Position numbers and translations under genes: made by a program
Notes under the pieces: generated by a model
The model's database searches: none
The model's input: the letters and a program-made list of their open reading frames with translations, nothing else
Told to the model about the DNA's origin: nothing
From: Rhizobium sp. Q54
Lineage (GTDB): Bacteria > Pseudomonadota > Alphaproteobacteria > Rhizobiales > Beijerinckiaceae
NCBI GenBank assembly: GCA_945875875.1
Contig: CAMCMI010000004.1
Span: forward strand, 1-32,580
Direction: 5' to 3'
Length of the DNA: 32,580 bases
Part shown: one piece after another, positions 18,078-26,969 of the stretch
How the letters are laid out: every line of letters starts with the position of its first letter
Position numbering within the stretch: position 1 is the stretch's first letter

Positions 18078-19715
18078 TCAGGGGGACGCGTAAACCACGC
18101 GCCCCCCAACGACCGTCAGCCATGAACGGATCGAGCTGATCCTGTCCGTCGGCACGGAAAAATAATCGTCCGTGAGAACTGCAAAATCGGCCAGCATGCC
18201 GCGCGCCAGAGTTCCACGCTCGCCTTCGGCAAAAGCAAACCATGCGCTGCCTTGAGTCCACAGCCGCAGGGCTTCTTCACGCGAGGGACGCTGGTTTTGC
18301 GCGCGCGTCTCCTGGTCGTCAATCGTGCGTCCATCGACCAGCCATTGCAGCGCGATGAACGGATTATAGGACATGACGCGCGTTGCATCCGTGCCAGCGC
18401 CCACCTTCATCCCCATCGCCAGCGCGCTGGAGATGGCGGGAACCAGAGCCCTGCGCGAGGCCGACATGGAGCGAATGAAAGCGGGGGCTGCAAAATATGG
18501 CGCGTTCTGCGTCAGCCACCCCAGCCCCGATTGATGCAGGCGCGCAAGGGTTTCGGGCTCGGCGTCGTGAATGTGCGCAACCGACCAGCGCAAAGAACCC
18601 AGATCAAAATCGCGACCAACCCGGTCGAATACGTCCAGCAGCGGGCCAATGGAGCGCTGGTTGTTCCAGTGAACCGTCATCGCCAGCCCGCTGCGCGCCG
18701 CCCAATAAGCAATATCTTCAAAGGCGGCGATGTCGGCGGCGTCAGGCTTTTCGTTATTGTACATGCCAAACGTCACGCGCTCGCCGATGCCGTTGAAACG
18801 CAGCCAGCGATCGCCAAAGCCCATGGGGACAAAACGCAGATCGCGCTCAAAATCGGCGCGCTCGGCGCCCGCTGTCTGCGCGCTGACAAAATAAGCGACG
18901 CGCAGATTCATCTCGCGCCTGCGCCAGAGCGCAAACAGCGCCGCATAATCTGAGCGTGCAAGGTTGTGTCCGCCCGGATCGATCACGCCGGTGATTCCAT
19001 AAGCGTTCATCTGCGCAAAGAAAGCGCGCGTGCTGTTGATCGCCTCCTGCAATCCGGGCTTGGGCAGACGCTCCCAAAGCGCCGTGATCGCAGCCACATC
19101 CCCGGTGAGCCAACCCGTGGCGGCGCCGCTGTCGTCGCGTTCGAAAACGGTTCCGGGCGGGGGATTTTCAGCATCCACGCCAAGCGTCTGCTGCGCGCCC
19201 TGCGAGAGAAACGCAGCCCGGTAGAACGCCTGCACGTAAATGCGACGGCCCGGCGCCGCAGCCTCCATCTCCGCTCCTGTGGGACGGCGATCCTCGATAA
19301 ACTGCTGCGCCGTCCACCCGCCGCCAACCACGATCCAGCTGTCGCCGTCATCGCGCGCGCCAGCCATGCGCAGCCGCTCCATCGCCTGCCCGATCGTGCG
19401 CGCGCCCTCAAAGCTGGCTTCCTGCGCAAAGGTGAGCCCGGCGCGAATGGCGTGGATGTGGGAATCGATCAGGCCGGGAATGATCGTGCGCCCGCCCGCG
19501 TCGATGATGCGGGTCGCAGGATCAGCCAGCGCGAGAACGTCTGCATTGGCGCCGATGGAGACGATGCGCTCATGATCGATTGCGAGCGCCTGCGCAAACG
19601 GATGGACGTGATCGAGCGTAACGATGCGCGCGTTATGCACGATGAGATCGACGGCGAGCGCGGGCGAGACTGCAAGAAATGCGAATGCCGCAACACTCGC
19701 CAGACGCAGCGCCAT
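18078..19715 (-). CDS. Secreted amidohydrolase (YtcJ-like)
   Basis: Signal peptide; VDLIVHNARIVTLDH; IIPGLIDSHIHAIRAG; GAGTDATRVMSYNPF; start at ATG 19715 overlaps upstream stop (TGATG). Confidence 0.9.
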   Translation of the reverse strand: MALRLASVAAFAFLAVSPALAVDLIVHNARIVTLDHVHPFAQALAIDHERIVSIGANADVLALADPATRIIDAGGRTIIPGLIDSHIHAIRAGLTFAQEASFEGARTIGQAMERLRMAGARDDGDSWIVVGGGWTAQQFIEDRRPTGAEMEAAAPGRRIYVQAFYRAAFLSQGAQQTLGVDAENPPPGTVFERDDSGAATGWLTGDVAAITALWERLPKPGLQEAINSTRAFFAQMNAYGITGVIDPGGHNLARSDYAALFALWRRREMNLRVAYFVSAQTAGAERADFERDLRFVPMGFGDRWLRFNGIGERVTFGMYNNEKPDAADIAAFEDIAYWAARSGLAMTVHWNNQRSIGPLLDVFDRVGRDFDLGSLRWSVAHIHDAEPETLARLHQSGLGWLTQNAPYFAAPAFIRSMSASRRALVPAISSALAMGMKVGAGTDATRVMSYNPFIALQWLVDGRTIDDQETRAQNQRPSREEALRLWTQGSAWFAFAEGERGTLARGMLADFAVLTDDYFSVPTDRISSIRSWLTVVGGRVVYASP

Positions 19716-20125
19716 CAGCGCTTTTCGAACAGGCACTCGACAACGGTCGCAGCGTCCGCCGCTTTCGAGACGCGCCGACGCGTCAGATCGAGCAGATGAT
19801 AGCCGTCCATCGCGCATTGAATGTCCACGCTTTCAGGATCGACGCTCTTGCCAAAACCGCGCAGGCTGAAGCGCCCCTCGTCGTTCGTGTTCACGAACAC
19901 CGGCAAAGGCTGGCCCTTCACTTGCGCACGAATGCGTACGCCCTCCAGCGGGCGCATGCCCTTCACATTCGTCGCCTCGCCAAAGAACGGCGGGCCATTT
20001 TCCTTGTCGCCCTCAATGGCTTGCAGATCAGCATCGCCCGCGTGCGCGACGGGGACCGCCAACGCCGCCAGGACTGCAACAATCGCCAAACGCAAGGAAC
20101 GGGGCGCATCCATGAGCTGCTCCAT
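19715..20125 (-). CDS. Small secreted protein with carboxypeptidase-regulatory-like domain
   Basis: Signal peptide; GVRIRAQVKGQPLPVFVNTNDEGRFSLRGFGKSVDPESVDIQCAMDGYHLLDLTRR. Confidence 0.65.
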   Translation of the reverse strand: MEQLMDAPRSLRLAIVAVLAALAVPVAHAGDADLQAIEGDKENGPPFFGEATNVKGMRPLEGVRIRAQVKGQPLPVFVNTNDEGRFSLRGFGKSVDPESVDIQCAMDGYHLLDLTRRRVSKAADAATVVECLFEKR

Positions 20126-20448
20126 CAACGCAGAAAAAACGAACGCAGAAACCAGAAGAACGCCAGCATGGAAGCCAGCGGAACCGCCCAGCCGATCCAG
20201 ACCGGCGGACCCATGCGCCGCAGCAATGGCGTGGCCAGCAGCGTCGCCAGAAAGGCGGCCAATCCTGCCGATGCCAGCCAGCCAAACCAGTACATGGCCG
20301 GCCCGGTGCGGGCGGGAACGGTTCCGATGTCCCATTGGCCAAGACGGGGATGATAGGTGAAGAGCGCCAGATTCATCTCCACGCAAACCACGTAGACGAC
20401 GGCGAACAAAGCGGAGAACAGCGTGAAAGCGCGCATTTGCGTCGTCAT
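20125..20448 (-). CDS. Small integral membrane protein
   Basis: MTTQMRAFTLFSALFAVVYVVCVEMNLALFTY..., about 3 TM; stop overlaps next start (TGATG). Confidence 0.7.
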   Translation of the reverse strand: MTTQMRAFTLFSALFAVVYVVCVEMNLALFTYHPRLGQWDIGTVPARTGPAMYWFGWLASAGLAAFLATLLATPLLRRMGPPVWIGWAVPLASMLAFFWFLRSFFLR

Positions 20449-20939
20449 TGTCCAAACAACCCCCGCACGTTGTTGACGATGTGGCCAGCCACGAACGAAT
20501 ACCAGACGACGACGCATAAAATGCCCGTCACCCATGCGCGCGCGCTTGCAAATTGCGGATCGAGCGGCTGATCGGCGGGCGTGCGCCAGAGCAACCAGTA
20601 AAGCGGCAACATGCCAAGACCGATGGCCAGCAATTGCTCCTTGACCTCGAACATCCCGCTGATCGACCACAGCCGCGCGTTCTCGATCCATGTGCGTACG
20701 GCCAAACGATAGGCGGGATAAATCAGCCCGCCGAGAACGAAAGTGACGAGATACAAAACGATGTTGGCGTTCGTGTAGAGCCGCGCATTGACGCCGCGAA
20801 ACGAATTCGCCATCGCCCCGCCGCCTCCCGCACCCGTCCCTTTACGAACCGGCCAGATCGTCGCCAACGCCTGATGCGTCAGCCCGCCGAGCAAAACAAC
20901 AGCGGCCAGACCGTGCAAGATCAGCATGAAAGTAATCAT
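20445..20939 (-). CDS. Integral membrane protein with TM histidines
   Basis: MITFMLILHGLAAVVLLGGLTHQALATIWP...; overlaps the following gene (ATGA); alternative start 20951. Confidence 0.72.
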   Translation of the reverse strand: MITFMLILHGLAAVVLLGGLTHQALATIWPVRKGTGAGGGGAMANSFRGVNARLYTNANIVLYLVTFVLGGLIYPAYRLAVRTWIENARLWSISGMFEVKEQLLAIGLGMLPLYWLLWRTPADQPLDPQFASARAWVTGILCVVVWYSFVAGHIVNNVRGLFGQ

Positions 20940-21029
20940 GCCCCTCCCCATTGTTACGGCGTTCTCTGAAACTGGACAGCCGTTTTTTAAAATCTAGCAG
21001 ATGCGCAACGCAGGGCAAATCAGACGCGC

Positions 21030-21566
21030 CTACCAGATTTTCCCGCTCAGCCATTCCGCGCCGATGATGCCGGGCGTCAGCGTGGTGGTCGCCCATGCAA
21101 AAGCCGATGTCCAGTTGGCGAACTGGAACGGCACGCGCGGCATTTGGCAGGCGCCCGCAGCCAGCGGCACGGCGGCGCGCAAGGGCCCGAAAAAGCGCCC
21201 GCCGAATACGCCCAAAGCGCCCCATTTTTCAAAGAAGCGCCGACCGCGCGGCAACAGGTCAGGGTAATTGCGGATCGGCCACATGCGCGCGATCTGCTCG
21301 TGGTAATGATGTCCGAGCCAATACGACAGCCAATCGCCCAAGCCCCCGCCGATGGCGGCCGCCAGCCAGATCGGCCAGAAATCGAGGCCCGCGGCGCCGA
21401 TCAGCGCGCCCACGCCCCACAAAATGACGGTGGCGGGCACAAGCAGCGCGACCAGCGCCAGAGATTCAGCGAACGCCAGCACAAACACGATGGGCGGCGC
21501 CCATGCCTGGTGCGTCTTGAGGAATTCCAGAACGGTCTGGGCAAATTCCGGCATGGACCCTTGCAT
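21030..21566 (-). CDS. DedA family membrane protein
   Basis: FAESLALVALLVPATVILWGVGAL; GDWLSYWLGHHYHEQI; FFEKWGALGVFGGRFFGPLRAAVPLAAG. Confidence 0.92.
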   Translation of the reverse strand: MQGSMPEFAQTVLEFLKTHQAWAPPIVFVLAFAESLALVALLVPATVILWGVGALIGAAGLDFWPIWLAAAIGGGLGDWLSYWLGHHYHEQIARMWPIRNYPDLLPRGRRFFEKWGALGVFGGRFFGPLRAAVPLAAGACQMPRVPFQFANWTSAFAWATTTLTPGIIGAEWLSGKIW

Positions 21567-21569
21567 CGC

Positions 21570-22670
21570 TCAAACCACAATCGTCAGGCGCTTGGCGGCG
21601 CGGGTCACGCCCGTATAGAGCCAGCGATTGCGGTGTTCGCGGAAGGCGAAGGATTCGTCGAACAGCACCACGTCGTCCCATTGCGAGCCCTGCGCTTTAT
21701 GCACGGTGAGCGCGTAGCCAAAATCGAACTCGTCAGAATTGCGGCGCAGCGCAAACGGCACTTCGTCCTCGCCCTCAAAGAAAGCGGGCACGACGCCGAT
21801 GCGCTGGGGCTTGGCGGACGGATCTTCCTCGGGCGTCACGGACATGCGCAGCCGGCCGTTGCGCAGGCCCGTCGCCGTCTGCACGCGCCAGACGCCGCCG
21901 TTGAGCAGGCCTTTCTTGCGATCATTGCGCAGACACACCAGCTTGTCGCCAGGCTCGGGCGTCGAGCTTGTGCGCCCCAGCAAATCGCGCATGCGCTTGT
22001 TGTAGAGGCGGCGCGTGCGGTTGAGCCCGACCAGCACCTGATCGGCCTGCGTGACCGCTTCCGCGTCAATCTGGTCGCGGCGGATGATGCGCGTCTGCCC
22101 ATATTCGCCCGGCTCCAGCCGCCCGCCCTCGCGCACGATCATCGACAACCGCACGATGGGATCGCCCTCGGCCTGACGATGGACCTGCGTCAACATCGCG
22201 TCCGGCTCCGCCTCGGTGAAGAAGCCGCCGCCCTTGACGGGCGGCAATTGCGCCGGATCGCCCAGCACAAGCACCGGGCGCCCGAACGACAACAGGTCGC
22301 GACCCAATTCCTCGTCCACCATCGAGCATTCGTCGATGACGATCAGTTTGGCCTTGGCCGCGTCGCTGTCGCCATTAAGCTCGAACGAAGGCTCTTCGCT
22401 CTCCAGCTCCCTTGGCCGATAGATCAGCGAGTGGATCGTGCGCGCATCAGGGCACCCGCGCGAGCGCATGACCAAAGCGGCCTTGCCGGTGTAGGCGGCG
22501 AAAAGAACGTCGCCCTCCACGCCTTCGGCCACGTGGCGGGCGAGCGTTGTTTTGCCGGTTCCGGCATAGCCAAACAGACGGAAAACCTGATCCTTGCCGC
22601 TGCGCCCGTTGAGCCAGCGGCCGACCTGATCAAGCGCGCGCGTCTGGTCGGGCGACCAATCTGTGCTCAA
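21570..22670 (-). CDS. ATP-dependent RecD-like DNA helicase
   Basis: RLFGYAGTGKTTLARHVAEG Walker A; VIDECSMVDEELGRDLL; FGYALTVHKAQGSQWDDVVLFDE; TTG start. Confidence 0.92.
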   Translation of the reverse strand: MSTDWSPDQTRALDQVGRWLNGRSGKDQVFRLFGYAGTGKTTLARHVAEGVEGDVLFAAYTGKAALVMRSRGCPDARTIHSLIYRPRELESEEPSFELNGDSDAAKAKLIVIDECSMVDEELGRDLLSFGRPVLVLGDPAQLPPVKGGGFFTEAEPDAMLTQVHRQAEGDPIVRLSMIVREGGRLEPGEYGQTRIIRRDQIDAEAVTQADQVLVGLNRTRRLYNKRMRDLLGRTSSTPEPGDKLVCLRNDRKKGLLNGGVWRVQTATGLRNGRLRMSVTPEEDPSAKPQRIGVVPAFFEGEDEVPFALRRNSDEFDFGYALTVHKAQGSQWDDVVLFDESFAFREHRNRWLYTGVTRAAKRLTIVV

Positions 22671-22676
22671 GGCGAT

Positions 22677-22716
22677 TTTCCTAGCAGTTGAAACGTAGGA
22701 ATCTTCCTACAGGAAA
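22677..22716 (-). promoter_or_regulatory. Candidate SD-masking hairpin in the helicase 5' leader
   Basis: Minus strand: TTTCCT-GTAGGA-agat-TCCTAC-N12-AGGAAA-atcgcc-TTG; AGGAAA pairs with TTTCCT. Confidence 0.45.
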
Positions 22717-22745
22717 CGCGAGAGCCTGTCTTGGGCGCGTGAGCC

Positions 22746-23150
22746 CTAGGCTGCGGCGCGGGCCGCCGCCAGCGAGGACGCGGCGTCCACCAGCGTCATC
22801 GTATAGCCGCAAGCCACGTTTGGCGAACGCTGGTATCGCGTCAGCACGCAATGCAAGACCTCGATCAGCACTTCGCGATCGGCCTCCAGCACGGCGTCGT
22901 CGTCGACGCCCGCCGCAAGGGCGATCTCATTGAGGCGCTCGCGGCTTTCCATCGCCTCCTCGACGCGTCCCGACAGAAGATGTCGCCAGATTTTGAAATG
23001 GGCCTGAGACAGCGGCCGGGCCAATTCCGGGCGCTCTGTCAAATAGCGGCCATAGGCGCCGCTGATAACGTCGATCACGACGGGGGCCGTCCACTCGGCC
23101 AAGTCTGAAGTTGCAGAACCGGATCTGCCCTCAAGAGAAGAAACGCGCAT
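22746..23150 (-). CDS. Hypothetical protein, all-helical
   Basis: 134-aa ORF alone on its strand, with short leader between flanking genes; no confident family. Confidence 0.6.
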   Translation of the reverse strand: MRVSSLEGRSGSATSDLAEWTAPVVIDVISGAYGRYLTERPELARPLSQAHFKIWRHLLSGRVEEAMESRERLNEIALAAGVDDDAVLEADREVLIEVLHCVLTRYQRSPNVACGYTMTLVDAASSLAAARAAA

Positions 23151-23256
23151 ACAAAAAACCTTTACTGAAACTAAACAAAACTGTTACCGGGCAGCACGCA
23201 AGAACTAGAACGCAACTATGCGCGCACATGGTTAAAAGCTGGTTTAGGCAATCAGC

Positions 23257-24522
23257 TCAGGTCAACTTGTCGCGCGCCGCCAGATCGGGAAACAGGCGCA
23301 TCCACAATCCTGTCACGCCCAGCGCGCCTGTCCCGCCGATGAGCACGGCGGCGACGGGGCCAAAGAAGCTCGCCAGCAGGCCGGATTCAAATTGCCCCAG
23401 CTCATTGGAGGCGCCGACGACCATGCTGTTGACGGCGGAAACCCGCCCGCGCATCTCGTCGGGCGTTTCCAATTGCACCAGCGTCAAGCGGATATAGACG
23501 CTCACCATATCGGCGGCGCCGATCAGCGCGAGGCAGACCATCGCAACATACATATTGGTCGACAGGCCAAAGCCGATGGTGGCGAGGCCGAAGATCGCGA
23601 CCGATTGAAACATGCGCAGGCCGACCTTGCTGTTGAGCGCAAACCACGCCAGCGCAATCGCCGTCAGCAGAGCGCCCACGGCCGGTGCGCTGCGCAGCAG
23701 GCCAAGGCCCACAGGCCCGGTCTGGAATATATCCTTCGCAAAGATCGGCATCAGCGCGGTCGCGCCACCCAGCAGCACCGCGAACAGATCAAGCGAGATA
23801 AGCCCCAGCACGGTTTTATTGCCGCGAATGAAGCGAATGCCCGCCGTCAGATATTGCCAGCTCACAGGCTCGCGTTCGCTTTTTGCGCGCCGCGTGCGGA
23901 TGGCGAGCAGCAGAGCCACGCAAGATGCAAAGCACAGCGTCGTGATCGAGAACACGGCGCCGGGTCCAAACATGTAGACAAGCCCGCCCACGGCTGGCCC
24001 GGCAATGGTCGCCACCTGATTGGCGGATGAATTCATGGCCACTGCATTGGCGAAATGCTCGCGCGGCACCAGTGTTGGCGCAATCGCCGACGACGCCGGG
24101 CTGGCGAATGCGCGCGCCGTGCCGATCATGACGACGAGGGCAAAGATCAGCGGCGGGGTCAGCGCGTCATAATAAACCGCCAGCAGCAGGCCGGAGGAGG
24201 CGCACGTGGTGACCGTGTAGGCAATCGCCAGCACGAGCCGCCGGTCAAAGCGATCCGCCACATGGCCCGCCACCAGCAGAAACAGAATGTTTGGCAAGAA
24301 GATCGCCAGCCCGATCATGCCCAGCGCCAGCGCGCTGCCGGTGATGTCGTAGATCAGCCACGCCACCGCCACGTCCACCATCTGCACTGCGAGCCCGTTG
24401 AGCAGGCGCGAACAAAAGAACAGGCGATAATCGCGATGCTGAAACGCTACAACCCGGGTCGAGGCGCGGGTGGAGGCAGAGGAGGAAATAACGGCGATCC
24501 CGCACGCGGTTCGGCCGCGCAT
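23257..24522 (-). CDS. MFS transporter
   Basis: FQHRDYRLFFCSRLLNGLAVQMVDVAVAWLIYDITGSALALGMIGLAIFLPN...; multiple TM helices; start uncertain. Confidence 0.88.
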   Translation of the reverse strand: MRGRTACGIAVISSSASTRASTRVVAFQHRDYRLFFCSRLLNGLAVQMVDVAVAWLIYDITGSALALGMIGLAIFLPNILFLLVAGHVADRFDRRLVLAIAYTVTTCASSGLLLAVYYDALTPPLIFALVVMIGTARAFASPASSAIAPTLVPREHFANAVAMNSSANQVATIAGPAVGGLVYMFGPGAVFSITTLCFASCVALLLAIRTRRAKSEREPVSWQYLTAGIRFIRGNKTVLGLISLDLFAVLLGGATALMPIFAKDIFQTGPVGLGLLRSAPAVGALLTAIALAWFALNSKVGLRMFQSVAIFGLATIGFGLSTNMYVAMVCLALIGAADMVSVYIRLTLVQLETPDEMRGRVSAVNSMVVGASNELGQFESGLLASFFGPVAAVLIGGTGALGVTGLWMRLFPDLAARDKLT

Positions 24523-24612
24523 CCGGGCGCACCATGCGCGCCCGGCGGCAAGCTAGAGGTTTTGGGCGGGGGATGGAAGGCGGATATATCACAGCTACGG
24601 CTTGCGCAATTT

Positions 24613-24629
24613 GCGGGCTGGAAGCCCGC
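24613..24629. repeat. Perfect hairpin GCGGGCT-gga-AGCCCGC, module of the GGACC/GGTCC repeat family
   Basis: Identical to the second hairpin of the composite element at 27481-27526. Confidence 0.8.
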
Positions 24630-24684
24630 ACTCCTTGAGCGCATTTGCTGAACGGCCGGGCTTGGTTTCGTGACAGCTCCATCT

Positions 24685-24735
24685 GGACCGCGCGCGGCCT
24701 CGCGCGCTTCTTTTGCGCCAGTGCGCGCGCGGTCC
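24685..24735. repeat. GGACCGCGCGC ... GCGCGCGGTCC inverted repeat
   Basis: 11-bp stem around a 29-nt interior; downstream of the minus-strand gene at 24748. Confidence 0.85.
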
Positions 24736-24747
24736 AAAGCAGGGCCG

Positions 24748-25776
24748 CTATTTTATCATTTCGCCGACAGCCTCCACGATTTCCTTCGGCGTGGCGTAAA
24801 TCTCGCGGATCAGCTTCTCCAATTGCTCGCCGGTGCGCGGATCGAGATCGAGGTTTTGCTTCTTTACCTCGGCGATGAAATCCTTGTCTTTCATCGTCGC
24901 GTTAAATGCGTCGCGCAGCATTTTCAGGCGCGCCGGGGGCAAATCCGGCGGGGCGACGAAGGGGCGCCCAATCCCCTGGCCTGCATAGAGAAAGCGGATC
25001 GCGGCCTTTTGCTCTTCGGTTTTGGCCAGATCGAGAATGAGTGGAATGTCCTTGATCTCGGGATTGATTTCCGTGCCGCCCTGGAAGATCACGTTGACGA
25101 CTTTCTTGGGAATCCAGTCCGGCTTCTTGCCGTGAACGCTGTCGAGGCTTTCGCAAATGCCGTCGACCTCGCCGCGCTCCATCGCCAGAAATACGTCCGA
25201 CGACGACGGGAAGCCGGCGATCAGCCTGAACTTCAGGCCCAAGATCGACGACAGCGCCTTGGGATAGGAGCGCGTGCCGGTGCCAGCTCCGGTCTCGCCC
25301 AGAATCAACTCTTTGGTTTTCAGATCTTCCAGATTTTTCACCGAGGCGCCCGCGCGCGCGATGCAGACGTTGGTCTCGGTCGTTGGCGTGCCAATCCATG
25401 AAATCGTCAGCGGATCGAAGCGCGCGCCAGTCTGGCCGGTGAGGCGGCCAAGCGGGGCGTCACGGGCGATGATGCCCATCACCGTGCCGTCTTTGGGCGA
25501 AACCGAAAAAATGGTGTTGGCCGCGTTATAACTGCCCGCTCCCGGCATGTTCTGCGACACGACATTGGGCGTGCCCGGAAGATGGCGGCCAATGTGGCGC
25601 GCCAGCGTACGGCCCCAGCGATCATAGCCGCCGCCTGGCCCAAAACCGATCAGCATGGTGAGCTGCTTGCCGTCCCTGAACGGACCGGGATCAGAGCCCT
25701 GCGCCTGCGCGGACGATGCGCCCAAACCCGCCAGAACAGCGGCCGCAAGCACGGCGAGATTGCGTGAAATTGCCAT
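24748..25776 (-). CDS. Bug-family (tripartite tricarboxylate) substrate-binding protein
   Basis: Signal peptide; LTMLIGFGPGGGYDRWGRTLARHIGRHLPGTPNVVSQNMPGAGSYNAAN; start at 25776. Confidence 0.9.
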   Translation of the reverse strand: MAISRNLAVLAAAVLAGLGASSAQAQGSDPGPFRDGKQLTMLIGFGPGGGYDRWGRTLARHIGRHLPGTPNVVSQNMPGAGSYNAANTIFSVSPKDGTVMGIIARDAPLGRLTGQTGARFDPLTISWIGTPTTETNVCIARAGASVKNLEDLKTKELILGETGAGTGTRSYPKALSSILGLKFRLIAGFPSSSDVFLAMERGEVDGICESLDSVHGKKPDWIPKKVVNVIFQGGTEINPEIKDIPLILDLAKTEEQKAAIRFLYAGQGIGRPFVAPPDLPPARLKMLRDAFNATMKDKDFIAEVKKQNLDLDPRTGEQLEKLIREIYATPKEIVEAVGEMIK

Positions 25777-25852
25777 ATCGATTCCTCCCGGTTTTTGATT
25801 TGGCGGGATCGTCACCAATCGCGGGCGTCGTGTCAAATCGGGGATGCAAACT

Positions 25853-25878
25853 GGACCGCGCGGGCACACGCGCGGTCC
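25853..25878. repeat. Perfect 10-bp inverted repeat GGACCGCGCG-ggcaca-CGCGCGGTCC
   Basis: Same family as 24685 and 27481. Confidence 0.9.
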
Positions 25879-25892
25879 ATATGCCTGTAAAA

Positions 25893-26876
25893 CTAAATCC
25901 GGTGTCCGCCGCGCTTGCGGCCCTGGCCGACGTCGAGAAACAATTCGTCGAGCGACATCTTGCGCTTCATCAGGCCTTGCTCGTGCGAATAGCCCACGAC
26001 CGTCTCAAGCGTATGCCTATTGCGTTCGCTCAAGCCATATTCCCACGGGTCTTTTCCAAGCAGATCTTCCTGCTCTTCCCAGGCTTCGCGATACCAGACG
26101 ATGGGCGCCACGCGCGGGTTTTCCATGCGCTGCATGCCAAGCTCTTTTGCGGCCTCGAACGCTTTGTAGAGTTCAATCGGCGCCCACGGATATTGTTCGA
26201 CGATCTCACGCTTCATGCCCATGACGTGCATGATCGGGAAGATGCCGGTCTTTTTATAATAGCTTTTTTCTTCGCTCTTATAATCGGGCCACAAGCGCGC
26301 CGCGTTGGGATGTTTGTCGACGATGGGCCAGATCAGATCGGCGTGCAGCACCGCGTCAAGCTCGCCCGAGACCAGCATGTCTTCGCAATTCTGGTCGTCG
26401 CGCAGGCGCGTGAGGCTGAGGCCCTCTGGCGGATCAAACTCCACGTCCTCGTCGTATTCTGCGAACCAGTGCACTGATTTATGCGGCACGCCATATTCAT
26501 GTTCGAGCATGCCGCGCAGCCACAACACCGCCGTCACCTGATAGGATTTCACGCCGATGCGCTTGCCGATGAGGTCTTTGGGCGTACGGATGCCCACGTT
26601 CGCGTTCACAAAGGCAAAGCCATGCCGGAAGCGGCGATGCAGGAACACGGGGATCGCGTCCAGCGGCATGTCCTGATCTCGCGCCACCAAATAAGAAGAG
26701 CACGACACTTCAGCCACGTCGAACTCGCGATTGCGCAGGAAGCGCCAATGGCGGGTGGTGGAATCCATGTCGGTGAGAATGGTGAGATCAATCCCGTCCG
26801 GCGAAACAACGCCTTCCTTCAGCGCGCGGACGATTTCATAATCGCCGCACGCGAGCGTGAGTTTAAGTTTGCCCAT
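25893..26876 (-). CDS. Periplasmic-binding-fold protein related to 4,5-dihydroxyphthalate decarboxylase / NMT1-like
   Basis: MGKLKLTLACGDYEIVRALKEGVVSPDGIDLTIL...FDVAEVSCSSYLVARDQ...IGVKSYQVTAVLWLRGMLEHEYGV; no signal peptide. Confidence 0.78.
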   Translation of the reverse strand: MGKLKLTLACGDYEIVRALKEGVVSPDGIDLTILTDMDSTTRHWRFLRNREFDVAEVSCSSYLVARDQDMPLDAIPVFLHRRFRHGFAFVNANVGIRTPKDLIGKRIGVKSYQVTAVLWLRGMLEHEYGVPHKSVHWFAEYDEDVEFDPPEGLSLTRLRDDQNCEDMLVSGELDAVLHADLIWPIVDKHPNAARLWPDYKSEEKSYYKKTGIFPIMHVMGMKREIVEQYPWAPIELYKAFEAAKELGMQRMENPRVAPIVWYREAWEEQEDLLGKDPWEYGLSERNRHTLETVVGYSHEQGLMKRKMSLDELFLDVGQGRKRGGHRI

Positions 26877-26969
26877 GGCCTTGCGGTTTCCCCTGCTGCG
26901 CGGCCCCTTGAGCGGACCAGCCTGTTGGAGGCCATAGAAGCGGGCGCGGGCGCCCTGTCAAGACGGGGC

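Noticed and set aside
21144-22691. 515-aa plus-strand ORF opposite DedA and the helicase
   Set aside because: Shadow ORF; both opposite-strand proteins have clear family motifs.
25853-25878. Classical rho-independent terminator
   Set aside because: Strong stem but no T-tract on either strand.
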